The notes: a model not told the origin generated them from the letters alone. A DNA stretch of 64,000 bases from Thinopyrum elongatum (GCA_011799875.1 CM022302.1:523108228-523172227), one strand, 5' to 3'. Positions 12,868-25,949 are shown, counted from the first letter of the stretch. Numbers and translations: made by a program.

Positions 12868-14677
12868 TCATGAATGAACTATATGATTCAACATCTTCTT
12901 TGTCGCTTTAAAAGCGGCAACATACTTTGCCTCTGTTATAGAATTCGCCACAGTAACTTGTTTGAACAAATTCCAACTAACTGTGCCACCATATTGTGTG
13001 TTACACAAAACCGTCAATTTAAATCGAAAATCGCATGGAGAAATGATGAAGACTGTATCGATGTAACCTTTTACAACGAACTCTTCATGATCTCTACTTG
13101 CGAGAAAACTTGTCATCAGTGCTACTATAGTACTCAATGACCCTTTTTCACTGTTGTCCCTTGATCAATACTTTTGAACACTTTGGTATCTATATTCGCA
13201 ACAACTTCGTTATCCATTGATGAAGTCAAAACTCCTTTGACCATTTCATCAAAACACAAAGATTCCAACTCCACTTTGCTCTCTTCTGTCCATCGCTGGA
13301 ACTCTGAAGTTTGCACCCTTTCTAGCATCCTCTGGATTGACAAAATACCTTGGACTGTAACACATGCAGGTCCTTGGTTTCATTTCCATCAGATGGAAAT
13401 CCTTTTGTCATCCATTGTTTTATATCTCATGATATGAAATATGTATTAATTGCTAGTTCAACCCGAACCGAATTTAAGCATCGCTACGATGAAGCAACCT
13501 CATCGTAGTCAACTCCTTGAACTTGTATATTGCAACAAGTCGAGCTTTATGGATAAAACATTTTTATTCATATCAGTTATAGTTCCATAAATATTCGTCA
13601 GACTCTAAGTCTTCCGAAAGGTGTATCAAGGTTTTAATCTTGAATCATTTATATGGAAACTATCTCGGATTGTATTGGCATTTAGCCAATTCCGGAGTTA
13701 GGGCCCATCAACGCTTCCTTGTGTATCGTAGGTATACTGTTGTCTAACAACAATATCTCGTTTGCGCACCTGAGAGGTTTGCACGAGCCTTGCCTACGTG
13801 GTTCAGCTGCAAGTTCGACCGAAGTCCATACATTTTATTGTAGAGACTTCCGTATCAGTCGCAGTAGGAAACTCCGGAATTACTTCCAAGGTCTCTTTCC
13901 TTTGATCTGATGGCGAAGATACTGTTTATCTCGTCGAGTTGCACTATTCTCCCACTCACCTTTTTCAAAGAACCATTTTCTTCAAAAAGCATACCGTTTT
14001 GTGGCAAAAACTTTTGCCTCGGTATAGTGGTGGGGGAATACCCAATGACTTGGGATAACCTACAAAGTAGCACTTGTCTGATTTGGAATAGGTTTGTAAC
14101 CTTTTACACAAGCCCCATATTCCAAATGTTAAGAAAAGATATAACATGGTTGGGCGTACCATACCATGGTGTCATTTCAACAGACCTGATGGAGCTCTTT
14201 TTAGTGTAAAAGCCGCAGTCTCTAAAGCATCACCTTTTAAAAGGGATAATGGCAAATTTATTTATGTCATCTTTGATCTTACCATGTCATAAATGGTTCG
14301 ATTACATCTTCACGGACTTTCCACTTGCAGTGGTGTTCCGGGAGGTGCAAGTTATGAAACCCCTTTCACAACGCATCAGACATTCGCTAAACTTGTAACT
14401 CAAATATTTCTTTCTGCAATCGAATTGTAGAAACATAATTTTCTTGTTACAATAACTTCTACTCATCAAGTAAATATCCATATATCTACTTGAGTCATTT
14501 CTGAAGATAGATAAATCCACTACTTGCAACAACATTTATCGGACTACATACATCAAAATGTATGATCACCAATAAGTTCTTTGCTCGTTCCTTATGGCCT
14601 GTGAACGGTATTTCAGTCACTTCACTTTTCGGAGGAAAGTTGCAAGTGTCAGGTGATTCAAAATCAAACGACTTCAA
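12868..14677 (-). pseudogene. decayed pol of inner Copia element
   Basis: Short blocks on the minus strand keep Copia order from right to left. 14495-14677 is GAG pre-integrase/integrase-like (ESPDTCNFPP, ERAKNLLVIIHFDVCSPI). 13965-14162 is an integrase C-terminal block (DKCYFVGYPKSLG). 13134-13343 is a reverse transcriptase scrap. 12868-13137 is RNase H-like (EEFVVKGYIDT, WNLFKQVTVANSITEAKYVA). Every block is broken by stops or frameshifts and much of the domain content is lost. The stretch 14678-17401 holds only AT-rich remnants with no frame I can identify. Confidence 0.75.
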
Positions 14678-17401
14678 AATCCATCATAATGGAATTTTCC
14701 ATGCGGGTTTCTCCAATGTGACCAAATGCAGTGCCACACTTGTGTGGTATTCTTTTAGTCTTATGACATTTAGCGTCAGTGCTATGGATGTATCATATTA
14801 CCATCAATATTCATAACATACGTCCCATCGATGATGGAAGTATGGCCCTCATGTTATTCATAATACTGAACAGCAATTGTTCTTCTATGAACAACCCTTT
14901 TGCAACAAACATTGTGCAATGGGCTAGAGTGTGTAAAACTCTAAAATGAATTATCAAAGTTAATACTGAGGTAATGTATTATTATCAATATTCATAACAT
15001 ACATCTCATTCATAATGAAAGTATGGCCCTTATGTTATTCATAACACCGAACATCAAAAGTTCTCTTATGAACAACCTTCTTGCAAGATAACTTATGCAA
15101 TGGGCTAGAGTGTGTAAAACTCTAATTGAATTAGGAAAATAAACACAGACGGTAATACACCGATGGAAGGTACAGTAACATTTACTATGTTCCCTGTGTA
15201 TACCTAAACCTCATTCCTGGCTAGTCTTTCAGGCCATAGTAGTTCTTACATCGAGTTGCGACAGAATGCAATCGAGCGGGTATCTTTGTGATTAACTCAC
15301 AATACCCAAGAATCAGTGATTAACAATTTAATCATAATTCCCAAGAACTATATCTTTGACCAGCCTTCTATACATCAAAAACTTGTATGACATTCATACA
15401 TGAGCTGGATATTCCAGTCTTCTTTCTCATTGCCTTTATACTTCTAACAGTTTAACTTTCAGTATTTCTCCTACTCTCAGAAGAAGCACCCAACTTAAGA
15501 GTGGCGTTAGCCCCGGACTTCCTAGGCGTGAAAGTTTCACTAACACCCTTCGGACACTTCCTTTCTCTTTAAGTTGTTGTTTTATTCACCTTTCATCATA
15601 TGACAGGCGTTCTTCTGGATCCCTCTCCTATCAGTCTAATGCATAGTAAAACTCCTTTACTAATAGTTTGCAAACAAACATTGCTTTGGATATCTCATAT
15701 CTTTTAGCCTTTGTCTGTCTCTGAAAATGATTTTCAGATTCCATGAATATCACATAACTATCCAAACTTTCGAAGTTCGGGTCTCATGGAAGCAAACATA
15801 TTGCACTTGACTGAAACAGAATTCTAGCTTTTGGATCGAAGGACGACAGTCACATGATCCATAGCATAAGCGAGAGAATACCGAAAGTATGCAATAGGAC
15901 AAAGTCCTTCTCGGCACTCTTGAGGACAATCCTCACATTACGTTACCAACCATAAAGTTTTAACCAGATATTTAACAGCTATTCAAAATTAATAGGGAAG
16001 GTGGAAACGCGAGCCATTATTCTACAACTATTATGCATATAACACTTAGACAGTGTTCACAATTAATTGCACTGAGAATTAAACAAGATAATTCTACAGT
16101 GCGCTCCCACTCAAATCAATATCTCTCATAATTGATTGTGAGTGATTCAAGATCCGCATTTCAATTCAATGCCATTGATGGTAGCATCACTGATGACGAA
16201 AGTCTCAATCGGTAGGCAAACTTGCCAATCACATCTCTATGTGACTCGTGTTCATCTTTCGATGCGTGTGTTCCGAGCTCATGACTTTCATGCCTGAACT
16301 TCAAGACAACCAAGTGATCTCGCTGCGAGGTCTCAACTCACCCGCCTCACACATCCCTAATCGTTCGTACCCATGGTAGCATGTGATACCCCGAAAAGTT
16401 AGGTGCCGTGACGGTGCTACACTTGGGAGAACACTAACTACTTGATATTTTTGTGAGAGATCACCCTAATAAAAGCGACTACCGCGCAATCAAGAAGGGT
16501 GCATCATAAGGGATAAACATCTCAGGCAATTCATAATAGCATGATATGGTATAGCCCTTTCTGACGGAGAAGTCTTGTATTTCTTCGTCTTCGGCATTCG
16601 CGTCGGTGTTCACCTTCACGAAGATTGCCACCACCTTGTCGATGCACCAGATAATATTGCTATCTCTATAGCTAATAAAATAATGCATTACTTAAGGTTG
16701 ACACGCTGGTCAATAAAGTGACAATCATATGGCTCCAGCCATCATGCCGAATCATGACACGTAGGTCATGTTAATCAATTTACATCATATAGTCATCTCA
16801 TACATAATCAAATTATTATGAGCACTGCTATACCACATCATATGCACATGCAAACCCTCCTGCAAAACCAAGTTAGACGTCTCTAATCGGTTCAAGCAAA
16901 AACTTGTTTTACGTGGCTTCTAAGGTTTCAAAACAAACCGAAGCTACCAACGTCCATCATCAAGTATGATAATTCAAGTCGCTAGATTAAGTTTCCAGGG
17001 TGTATGAAAACCGAGATAATAAAATCTCGAGCCCCATACTAAACTTCGTCATACGCATGACCCCCGTGCAGATCATATCTGCATTGCCGTTTCGTCTGCG
17101 AAATTTCATCTTTCTTTTTAACTACGGTGGAATTCAATGAACTGTTAGCACTTCGTTGATCAATCAGGATCGCGGATTGCCAGAACATTGAAACTCCACC
17201 ATGCTGTTATCAAGATCAGAAATATGCAAATTCCAGGGAAGCAACAAGAACATCAGGTAACAGATTTCATCTGCTACCCGCACAAATAATTTTCAGTAAT
17301 AGAACTCATCTACTACCTAATTATTTTGTGCAACACCCATACATCACTATGTATTCTAGATCGCAACCTGCATCTACGCATAGCACGGCTCTTGATGCCA
17401 C
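14678..17401 (-). other. inner Copia interior without recognisable frames
   Basis: This would be the gag and leader part of the inner element on the minus strand. I see no intact gag frame. A related pair of segments at about 14820-14950 and 14985-15130 (cataacatacgtcccat / cataacatacatctcat ... gggctagagtgtgtaaaactctaa) is a diverged tandem repeat of about 170 bp. Confidence 0.5.
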
Positions 17402-19576
17402 TGTTGGGTAACGCAGCAGAAAACAAAAAATTTCCGACCTACGCACCAGCCCAGGACCACTATGGAGACTGCATACAAGGTTTGATCATTTTCGTTACCG
17501 ACTCGTAGCGCAGCGGAAGTAGAGTCGATGACGATCGTCGGTGCAGATCCCCGCAGCTAGGATTTACAACCTCCCAACCGCGAGGATGTACTCCCTCATC
17601 CGCCACTCGGACAGCCCTCCGGGAGGCGGTCGGACAGTCCCCCGGACGGTGTCGTGGACAGCCCTTCGGGAGGACTCACAGAACTCGGACCGTCACTCGG
17701 ACAGCCCTTCGGGAGGACACTCGAACAGCCCCTCGGGCAAAAGGACGAAACTACGACCTCTCTACGGGGTTGCACACATACGGTGCCATCTATCCGGCAG
17801 GGCTTCGCCGTCCAGAACTAGTTCCCACCGGAACCCAGACAGCCTTTCGGCACTATGAAACTATTTCGTGGGAGGGAGAGAGAATGCCAGATCATGCATG
17901 GCTTGTGTGAGAGAGTTGGAGTGGAGTTGGAGAGCACCTCTCCTCCTCCTTATATAGTGGTGGAAGGGGTGGAGGGGGCTGAAAATTCAGCCCACTAAAC
18001 ATGGGGAAAACATGTTCCCACAAAACAAGGAGAACATGTTCCCACCAAACAAGGGAAAAACATGTTCCCTTGTCCATGGTGTTCCCCCATGGGGCCCCAC
18101 CTTCCTCCCAACACTCTCCACCATTTGTGGGGGCTGCCCCCACCATGGGGGCCCCCCCCAACATTTTGTCCAGCCACAAGGGGGCTGCTCCCAAAGGGGG
18201 CCCCCCCAAAAACAGCCCAAAAACAGCCCCCACGATCCGTGGGATCTTGTCCCCTCACGCTGGGACAAGATGTTTTCCGCGACTATTATTTCTGAAAAAT
18301 TCCAGAAGGTCCCAGAACATTTCCGGCACCCTCTAAAATTATCTGGACGCGCTCTGGAACATTTCCAGTATGGTGGTTTAATTTAAAACCATCTTTGTTT
18401 ACCCGGTAAACAACTCCGGCAGCTCCGAAACTTTTTTTTCGGTTTTTTCTCCAGAAAAATTCCAGAAATTACCAGACCAATCTGGCAACCTCCAAAACAT
18501 TCCCGGTGCTTGCCGAAACCTTTTTGGATCAATGGTTTTTATCCGAAACAACTTTTCGGTTTTACCGAAACTTTTTCAGTGTTCTCTCTCCGGAACTCTT
18601 CCGTTGTCTCCGAAACTTTTCGGTGATTTTCTCTCAGACTCCCTGTCTAGTATTCAGCAGATAGATGACCCTTAAGCGTGTGACCCTATAGGTTCGGTGA
18701 AGTATAGACATGACACGGAACACCTTCCGATCAATGATCAACATCGGAGCCGTGGACACCCATATTGACCCCTATACCCACACGAATGAATATTCGAGTG
18801 AACCTCCAGTTGCCGTGTGCTATTCCTGTTGCTTCACGATATGTTACAAATACCCGAGGTTAGACATGTAGGCATTTCCGTGGATCAACAACTTGTCCAC
18901 TATGCCAGTTACCTCATTACCGGTATTGTTCTCTTTTCTCGTTACCGTGTTCCGGCATCCCTGTGATCAAATCACAAAGTGTCTGGCCAGACGATGATGG
19001 ATACCGTAACACCGAGAGGGCCCAGAGATATCTCTCCATCGTCGGAGGAGCAAATCCCAATCTCGAGCTATCAAGTTACTTGACACACTTTTCCATGAAC
19101 CCGTAAGCCGCCGTAATAGCCACCCATTTACGGATGACGTTTAACAAACCCCAAAGTTCATGAAGCAAGTATGAAGAAACTCGACACTCTCATGGTCTAA
19201 GGAATTTTGCAAACATTAACCATCTCTGTCTTATTAACCATTAATATGTGACGAATGTAACTCATAGCATAACATCAATTTGGGTCGATTCAACACAAAT
19301 GTTCTTCTAACACTGTGCCCTCAAAATTGCTGGCATAGACATGCCCATGATCAGGAAAATAGAACCATCATGCAATACTTGAGCTAGTCTTAGAGGCCAG
19401 ACTAGGAATACATATTACCGTTTATTATTCCACACGTGCATATGAGTCTTCCTCCGAGCCTCGTTTTATTTGCAGACTCGAGAACCATAGCAGTTATAGC
19501 ATGGAACATAAACCTAATTATGAACAGGGAGATAATCAATAACATTTATTATTGCCTCTAGGGCATATCTCCTACA
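17402..19576 (-). repeat. 5' LTR of inner Copia element
   Basis: 2,175 bp, nearly identical to 10386-12559. It is followed by the TSD acccg at 19577-19581, after which the outer Copia interior resumes. Confidence 0.93.
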
Positions 19577-20453
19577 ACCCGATCATCACGTGGTGTCTCG
19601 GCACGACGAACTTTGGCAACGGTGCATACTCAGGGAGAACACTTTTACCTTGAAATTTAGTGAGAGATCATGTTATAATGCTACCGTGAAACAAAGCAAA
19701 ATAAGATGCATAAAGGATAAACATCACATGCAATCAATATAAGTGATATGATATGGCCATCATCATCTTGTGCTTGTGATCTCCATCTCCGAAGCACCGT
19801 CATGATCACCATCGTCACTGGCGCGACACCTTGATCTCCATCGTAGCATCGTTGTCGTCTCGCCAACTATTGCTTCTACGACTATCGCTACCGCTTAGTG
19901 ATAAAGTAAAGCAATTACAGGGCGATTGCATTGCATACAATAAAGCGACAACCATATGGCTCCTGCCAGTTGCCGATAACTCAGTTACAAAACATGATCA
20001 TCTCATACAATAAAATATAGCATCATGTCTTGACCATATCACATCACAACATGCCCTGCAAAAACAAGTTAGACGTCCTCTACTTTGTTGTTGCAAGTTT
20101 TACATGGCTGCTACAGGCTGAGCAAGAACCGTTCTTACCTACGCATCAAAACCACAATGATAGTTCGTCAAGTTAGTGATGTTTTAACCTTCACAAGGAC
20201 CGAGCGTAGCCACACTCGGTTCAACTAAAGTTGGAGAAACTGACACCCGCTAGTCACCTATGTGCAAAGCACGGCGGTAAAACCAGTCTCGCGTAAGCGT
20301 ACGCGTAATGACGGTCCGGGCCGCTTCATTCAACAATACCGCCGAACCAAAGTGTGACATGCTGGTAAGAAGTATGACTTGTATCGCCCACAACTCACTT
20401 GTGTTCTACTCGTGCATATAACATCTACGCATAAAATCAGGCTCGGATGCCAC

Positions 20454-22178
20454 TGTTGGGGAACGTAGTAATTTCAAAAATTTCCTACGCACACACAGGA
20501 TCATGGTGATGCATAGCAACGAGAGGGGAGAGTGTGTCCATGTACCCTCGTAGACCGAAAGCGGAAGCGTTAGCACAACGCGGTTGATGTAGTCGTACGT
20601 CTTCACGATCCGACCGATCCAAGTACCGAACGCACGGCACCTCCGAGTTCAGCACACGTTCAACTCGATGACGTCCCGCAAGCTTCGATCCAGCAAAGCT
20701 TCACAGGAGAGTTTCGTCAGCACGACGGCGTGGTGACGGTGATGATGATGCTACCGACGCAGGGCTTCGCCTAAGCACCGCTATGATATGATCGAGGTGG
20801 ATTATGGTGAAGGGGGACACCGCACACGGCTAAGAGATCAATGATCAATTGTTGTGTCTATGGGGTGCCTCTGGCCACGTATATAAAGGATGGAGGGAGG
20901 AGGAGGCCAGCCCTCACAGGGCGCACCCAAGGTGTGGAGTCCTACTAGGACTCCCTAGTCCTAGTAGGATTCCACCTCCCACATGGAATAGGAAAAGGGG
21001 AAGGGAGAAGGAGAAGGAAGGAAGGGAGCGCCCCCTTTCCCTAGTCCAATTCGGACCAGTCTATGGGGAAGGGGCGCAGCCACCCTTGAGGCCTTTCTCT
21101 CCTTTCCCGTATGGCCCATTAAGGCCCAATACGAATTCCCGTAACTCTCCGGTACTCCGAAAAATACCCGAATCACTCGGAACCTTTCCGATGTCCGAAT
21201 ATAACCTTCCAATATATCGATCTTTACCTCTCGACCATTTCGAGACTCCTCGTCATGTCCCCGATCTCATCCGAGACTCCGAACAAACTTCGGTCATCAA
21301 ATCACATAAACTCATAATACCGATCGTCACCGAACTTTAAGCGTGCGGACCCTACGGGTTCGAGAACTATGTAGACATGACCGAGACACGTCTCCGGTCA
21401 ATAACTAATAGCGGAACCTGGATGCTCATATTGGCTCCCACATATTCTATGAAGATCTTTATCGGTCAAACCGCATAACAACATACGTTGTTCCCTTTGT
21501 CATCGGTATGTTACTTGCCCGAGATTCGATCGTCGGTATCTCAATACCTAGTTCAATCTCGTTACCGGCAAGTCTCTTTACTCGTTCCGTAATACATCAT
21601 CCCGCAACTAACTCATTAGTTACAATGCTTGCAAGGCTTATAGTGATGTGCATTACCGAGTGGGCCCAGAGATACCTCTCCGACAATCGGAGTGACAAAT
21701 CCTAATCTCGAAATACGCCAACTCAACAAGTACCTTCGGAGACACCTGTAGAGCACCTTTATAATCACCCAGTTACGTTGTGACATTTGGTAGCACACAA
21801 AGTGTTCCTCCGGTAAACGGGAGTTGCATAATCTCATAGTCATAGGAACATGTATATGTCATGAAGAAAGCAATAGCAACATACTAAACGATCAAGTGCT
21901 AAGCTAACGGAATGGGTCAAGTCAATCACATCATTCTCCTAATGATGTGATCCCTTTAATCAAATGACAACTCATGTCTATGGTTAGAAAACATAATCAT
22001 CTTTGATTAACGAGCTAGTCAAGTAGAGGCATACTAGTGACACTCTATTTTGTCTATGTATTCACACATGTATCAAGTTTCCGGTTAATACAATTCTAGC
22101 ATGAATAATAAACATTTATCATGACATAAGGAAATAAAATAATAACTTTATTATTGCCTCTAGGGCACATTTCCTTCA
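20454..22178 (-). repeat. 5' LTR of outer Copia element
   Basis: 1,725 bp, matching 4367-6093. It is followed by the TSD gaagg (22179-22183) and then by CACTA-1 sequence (aaaccattaagtacacaag). Confidence 0.92.
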
Positions 22179-22306
22179 GAAGGAAACCATTAAGTACACA
22201 AGATCGTCATGAACATATACAGAGAGAAGTGATCGACCTCCTCCTTCTCCGAGAGATTGGTCGAACAACAAGTTACATATATACAATATAAGATCTCTTA
22301 CAATCC

Positions 22307-24941
22307 CTAACATCTGATGTCAAGTTCCACATGGTATTCGCCGGCTGGATTGATGATATGGTCAAAAAAGAATCCCGCCAATTCCTCTTGAATTGCTTTT
22401 ATGCGATCATGTGGTAGGAGTTCATCCCGCAGCTCCCACTTCTAATTTGAAGAAGGGGGTCAATACATATATATGAATGAAACTCAACACAAATGATGGT
22501 AATAAAATAAAATTGTGAATATTATTGCTTACGCACTTCATATTGTTTTTCAGAGTAGCCCCGCTTAGAGGTCATCGCGTTGTAGATGTACTCGCAAACG
22601 TAGTATCCACAAAAATTATTCCCGCCTTCCTGCCACAACCACTTTACGAGAAATAGAGGTCAATCAAACTGATAATCAAGCATTATATATAAATGGTATT
22701 GATGAAACTAGATATAATCAATGGGAGATGCGTGGAACTAGCTAGTAGTACTTACTTTCGGGTGTGTAAATCGGAGCTTCCCCGGCAGTCCCGGAGCTTT
22801 AGCGGTGAACTCTTTCCAAACCCTGCCAGACAAAGAAAACAATTACTTGATATCAGAAAATGAACAAAGTTGCCGATATGGTGCGATAACGATCGATTGA
22901 ACTTACTTCTCGAGCATTTTAGTCATGGACGCATACTCCTTGGGATCTTTTCGTCTCGAGTCTAAAACGGTTACTAGTCCCTGGTCAAGCTTAATCTCTA
23001 GGAGAATAAAGTGGAAGCTGCGCACGCATGCATAACTCATCAATTACATTACTATAACCTCGAGTAATAAGGGAAACCGAATATGCAGAAGACAGTAACA
23101 CTCACTTGAAGTTGTAAGGAAGGAGTATTTTATCTTTGTTTTGATTTCGAAGCACCGATTGTAGCAAGTTGGCCTCGGTTTCTTTGGCATTATATTTAAC
23201 CGTTCATTCATCTATGAGATTTGTGTTAGTGAACCCAATATCATAGATTTGTGAATTTCTGCATTCGACGATCTTCAATCTACATAATATAGTGAGGATA
23301 ATTATATATACATGTAATGAAAGAGCTGAGTTATATATAGAGACTTAATTACAGAAGTAGTACTTACAGACAGTAGCAAGTGACGATTATTTTATCGAGG
23401 GCCTTTTGATTGAAAAACTGGAAGAACTCCTCAAATGGAACAGACAACAGATCAATTCCAACGAGGTCGTGCTCCTCTTTAACTCTCAGCATCAAAGTAT
23501 CCTTCCTAGACTCGCTGCAGGTGTCCATGTACCACTCATGGAATCTTCGCATCATCGTTGTTAGAGGAGGATGACCAGGTTTGACGAGAGGCTTCCCATG
23601 TCGGTATTTGTGTTCGTCCACCTCCATTATATCAAAATGTGCATCGTCGGGCAAGTAATCACCAAGATTGGTACCGGGCAGCATCCCCGGCAGATTTGCG
23701 ACGATATCGCTAGACACCTTGAGCGGGGGGCACGATTGGTTCGCCTGTTCGCCGAGGTGGGGAATTTTTTTCCCACTTCTTCGTTCTTATAACCTTTTGT
23801 CACTTGAAGTAGTTCCCGACCGGCGTGCTCCTTGCACTGCCTTTTTAAGAGCGCGGACATGGTTGTCATCCGGCGGTGGCGGTGGTGGTCGCTTCAGGGC
23901 ATCCAAAGTGCGCTTCAATTTCACCGGTTCTATCTTCTCCTCCGGAGGTGGATTTTTCTTTGCAAAAAAGTCCTTCACTTCGGCTTGACAGATCTGCGCG
24001 TTTTCCTCCTCGGTCATCTCGTATGGTAACTTCTCTAGAGGATTGAGAGATGGACCGAATTTGTATTGCATCCCGCCTCTGGCTGTACTGCTAGACGTCG
24101 GAGCAGCCGGAGCGGCTGCGGCTGTCTTCCTTCGTTGCTTACGAGGCGGAGTGCTACGACGCGCCGGAGCAGCCGGAGCGGCAGCGGCTGTCTTCCGCTG
24201 TTGCTGACGAGGCGGAGGAGGAGGCGGGCTGCTCGGACGCGCCGGCGCAGGCGGATAAGGACGCGGAGTGCCGCCACGCGCCGGAGCAGCCGAAGAAGGA
24301 GGCGGAGTGCCGCCACGCGCCGGAGCAGCCGGAGAAGGAGGCGGAGTGCTCTGATCACTCGCCGGAGGAGGAGGCGGAGTGCCCTGACTCGCCGGAGGAG
24401 GAGGAGGCGGAGGCGTTCAGTTCGGAAGGTTGATGAGCTCCTTCCGCCATAGACATGGAGTCTTCAGAGTAAGACCCAGCTGAGTCTCCCCTTCACCGGT
24501 TGGGTGGTCAAGCTCGAGCTCCTCAAATCCCTCCGTTATTTCATCGACCATCACAACAGCATAGCCTTCTGGAATCGGAAGGCAGTGAAAAGTTGCGCCG
24601 GGTCCAGAAGGTGCAACAGAGCCGACAGCCGCCTTGACTTTGAGGTGCTGCCATTGCGTCATAAGGTGGCAATCTTGAGCCTCCGTGATAGCATCCACGG
24701 GGTAGCTGGGAGCCGTGAAGTCAGGCTACTGAAGGAGCTCGGTGGAAGGCACGCTGCTTCTCCGCTGAGATGGCGGGGTAGCTCCGGCAGGTCGCTGAAC
24801 TAGTGCTTGTTCCTCTAGCGCTCGTACCCTAGCCACTTCGAGAAAATTCTGCTTGTTTGCCTCAGCCACTTCGAGAAAATTATGCACGCCCTTAATGTAC
24901 TCGGAGGTGTGTCTGTCACCGTACATCCATTGCCGGTTCAT
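22307..24941 (-). pseudogene. CACTA-1 accessory ORF, chimeric and broken: transposase-associated start, Pro-rich middle, Ulp1-like peptidase end
   Basis: Read from right to left. 24726-24941 opens MNRQWMYGDRHTSEYIKGVH, a start typical of the plant transposase-associated domain, then passes into a short Gln/Glu-rich stretch. 24417-24698 carries PIPEGYAVVMVDEITEGFEE, found in accessory ORFs of grass CACTA elements. 24030-24416 is a Pro-rich linker. 23364-23717 holds the block with LPGTNLGDYL and EWYMDTC. Separate exons then give HFILLEIKLDQG..VLDS (22907-23017) and QEGGNNFCGYYVCEYI (about 22535-22630), the His, Asp and Cys regions expected of a C48/Ulp1 cysteine peptidase. The last exon ends at 22307. 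Inactivation: an in-frame TAG at 24726-24728, absent from the CACTA-2 copy, and a Trp-to-stop change at 24417. Splice borders (for example gtaagt at 22901-22906, reverse strand) are still visible. Confidence 0.7.
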
Positions 24942-25112
24942 CTGAGTGCATTATATATAATTAAGTGTGTCAAAACCATTACAGAACATCATGAATAGAT
25001 AAGTGACCAAATTAATTGAAGTTCATCATCACATTAAAACCAAAGTACACACATAGTTCTCACTGAACAACATATAGCTCTCCAGAGCATCTAATTAAAC
25101 CATACATTGAAA

Positions 25113-25559
25113 CTATGTAAAACATTTCAATGCAATAACAAATGCGATCATAATCGTAACCAAGGTAACAATTGATCCAACGGCATAATGATACCAAGCC
25201 TCGGTATGAATGGCATATTTTCTATACGTTCTAATCTTGAAGCGCATTGCATCCATCTTGATCTTGTGATCATCGACGACATCCGCAACATGCAACTCCA
25301 ATATCATCTTCTCCTCCTCAATTTTTTTTATTTTTTCCTTCAAGTAATTGTTTTCTTCTTCAACTAAATTTAACCTCTCGACTTTAGGGTCGGTTGGAAT
25401 TTTCGGTTCACATACCTCCTAGATAAATAAAATCTATGTCACGTTGGTCGGCATAATTGTCATAAACAATAAATGAACCAAATAGTTATAAAATATAATA
25501 TATACCACATCCGAATCATAGACAGGACGAGGGCCGACGGGGGCGGATACCAAAACCAT
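25113..25559 (-). CDS. small coiled-coil membrane protein of CACTA-1 (two exons)
   Basis: I read two exons, 25506-25559 and 25113-25418, joined in phase 0 with GT (tatac at 25501-25505, reverse) and AG (25419-25420). The product is 119 aa. It starts MVLVSAPVGPRPVYDSDV, continues with a charged, Lys/Glu-rich helix likely to form a coiled coil (about residues 30-75, VEEENNYLKEKIKKIEEEKM), and ends with one hydrophobic segment (about residues 93-115, YAVGSIVTLVTIMIAFVIAL). It looks like a tail-anchored membrane protein. From memory, similar ORFs recur in wheat CACTA elements, but I know no function. Unlike the neighbouring accessory ORF it has no stop or frameshift. It could be a captured host gene, or simply not old enough to have decayed. 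CACTA-2 lacks it within this window. Confidence 0.6.
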
Positions 25560-25949
25560 CGCACTATATAATAACAAACAATAATAAAAGTAAGAAAATT
25601 ATACAAGTATCTATCTAAATCATACAAGTAAGAATTTTTCTCTTTTAGAAAGAAGATAAGAACAAGACGCTCACCACGGTGGTGCCGGCGACGAGATCGG
25701 CGCGGGCGATCGACGGCGATGAAGACGGGGACGGGACGTGACGGACCGCTAAACCTAGACAAATCTTGAGAAAAATGGAGCTTGAAGGTCGAGCTTGGAG
25801 AGAAGAAAGATTAAGTAGTGTGGCTCAGGCATTTCATCGAACACCTCATGTGCATAGGCGGTGAGCTAGAGCACCACAAAGCCCTCCCCTAGCCGGCCAG
25901 AAAAAACAGAGCAGTGGAGTGCTCTGCTTACGGGCGAGGGGGTATATAT

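Larger units (their letters stand above)
10386..19576 (-). mobile_element. Copia LTR retrotransposon, inner copy nested in the outer Copia
   Basis: Two direct repeats (10386-12559 and 17402-19576) of about 2.17 kb flank a decayed minus-strand pol region. The 5-bp TSD acccg is perfect: 10381-10385 and 19577-19581. On the minus strand the LTR runs from TGTAGGAGATATGCCC to CCCAACA. The purine tract (gactcccact at 12560) lies next to the 3' LTR. By eye the LTRs differ at around 14 positions, fewer per base than the outer pair, as expected if this is the younger insertion. Its interior is nevertheless badly degenerate, so it was probably mobilised by proteins from another copy. Confidence 0.93.
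4367..22178 (-). mobile_element. Copia LTR retrotransposon (Angela/BARE-like), outer copy
   Basis: Two long direct repeats (4367-6093 and 20454-22178) flank a minus-strand gag-pol remnant. On the minus strand the LTR runs from TGAAGGAAATATGCCC to TTCCCCAACA. The 5-bp TSD gaagg is perfect (4362-4366 and 22179-22183). The unoccupied site can be read in the related CACTA-2 at about 56390 (aagcaaatgaaggaaccatt). A degenerate primer-binding site follows the 5' LTR (20439-20453 on the plus strand, ggctcggatgccac) and a purine tract abuts the 3' LTR (gtctcccact at 6094). Its interior is interrupted by the second Copia element at 10386-19576. By eye the LTRs differ at around 40 positions. Confidence 0.93.

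Noticed and set aside
24066..24452. Arg-rich frame of 128 codons on the plus strand
   Set aside because: It is the antisense of the Pro-rich linker of the accessory ORF; composition explains its openness.
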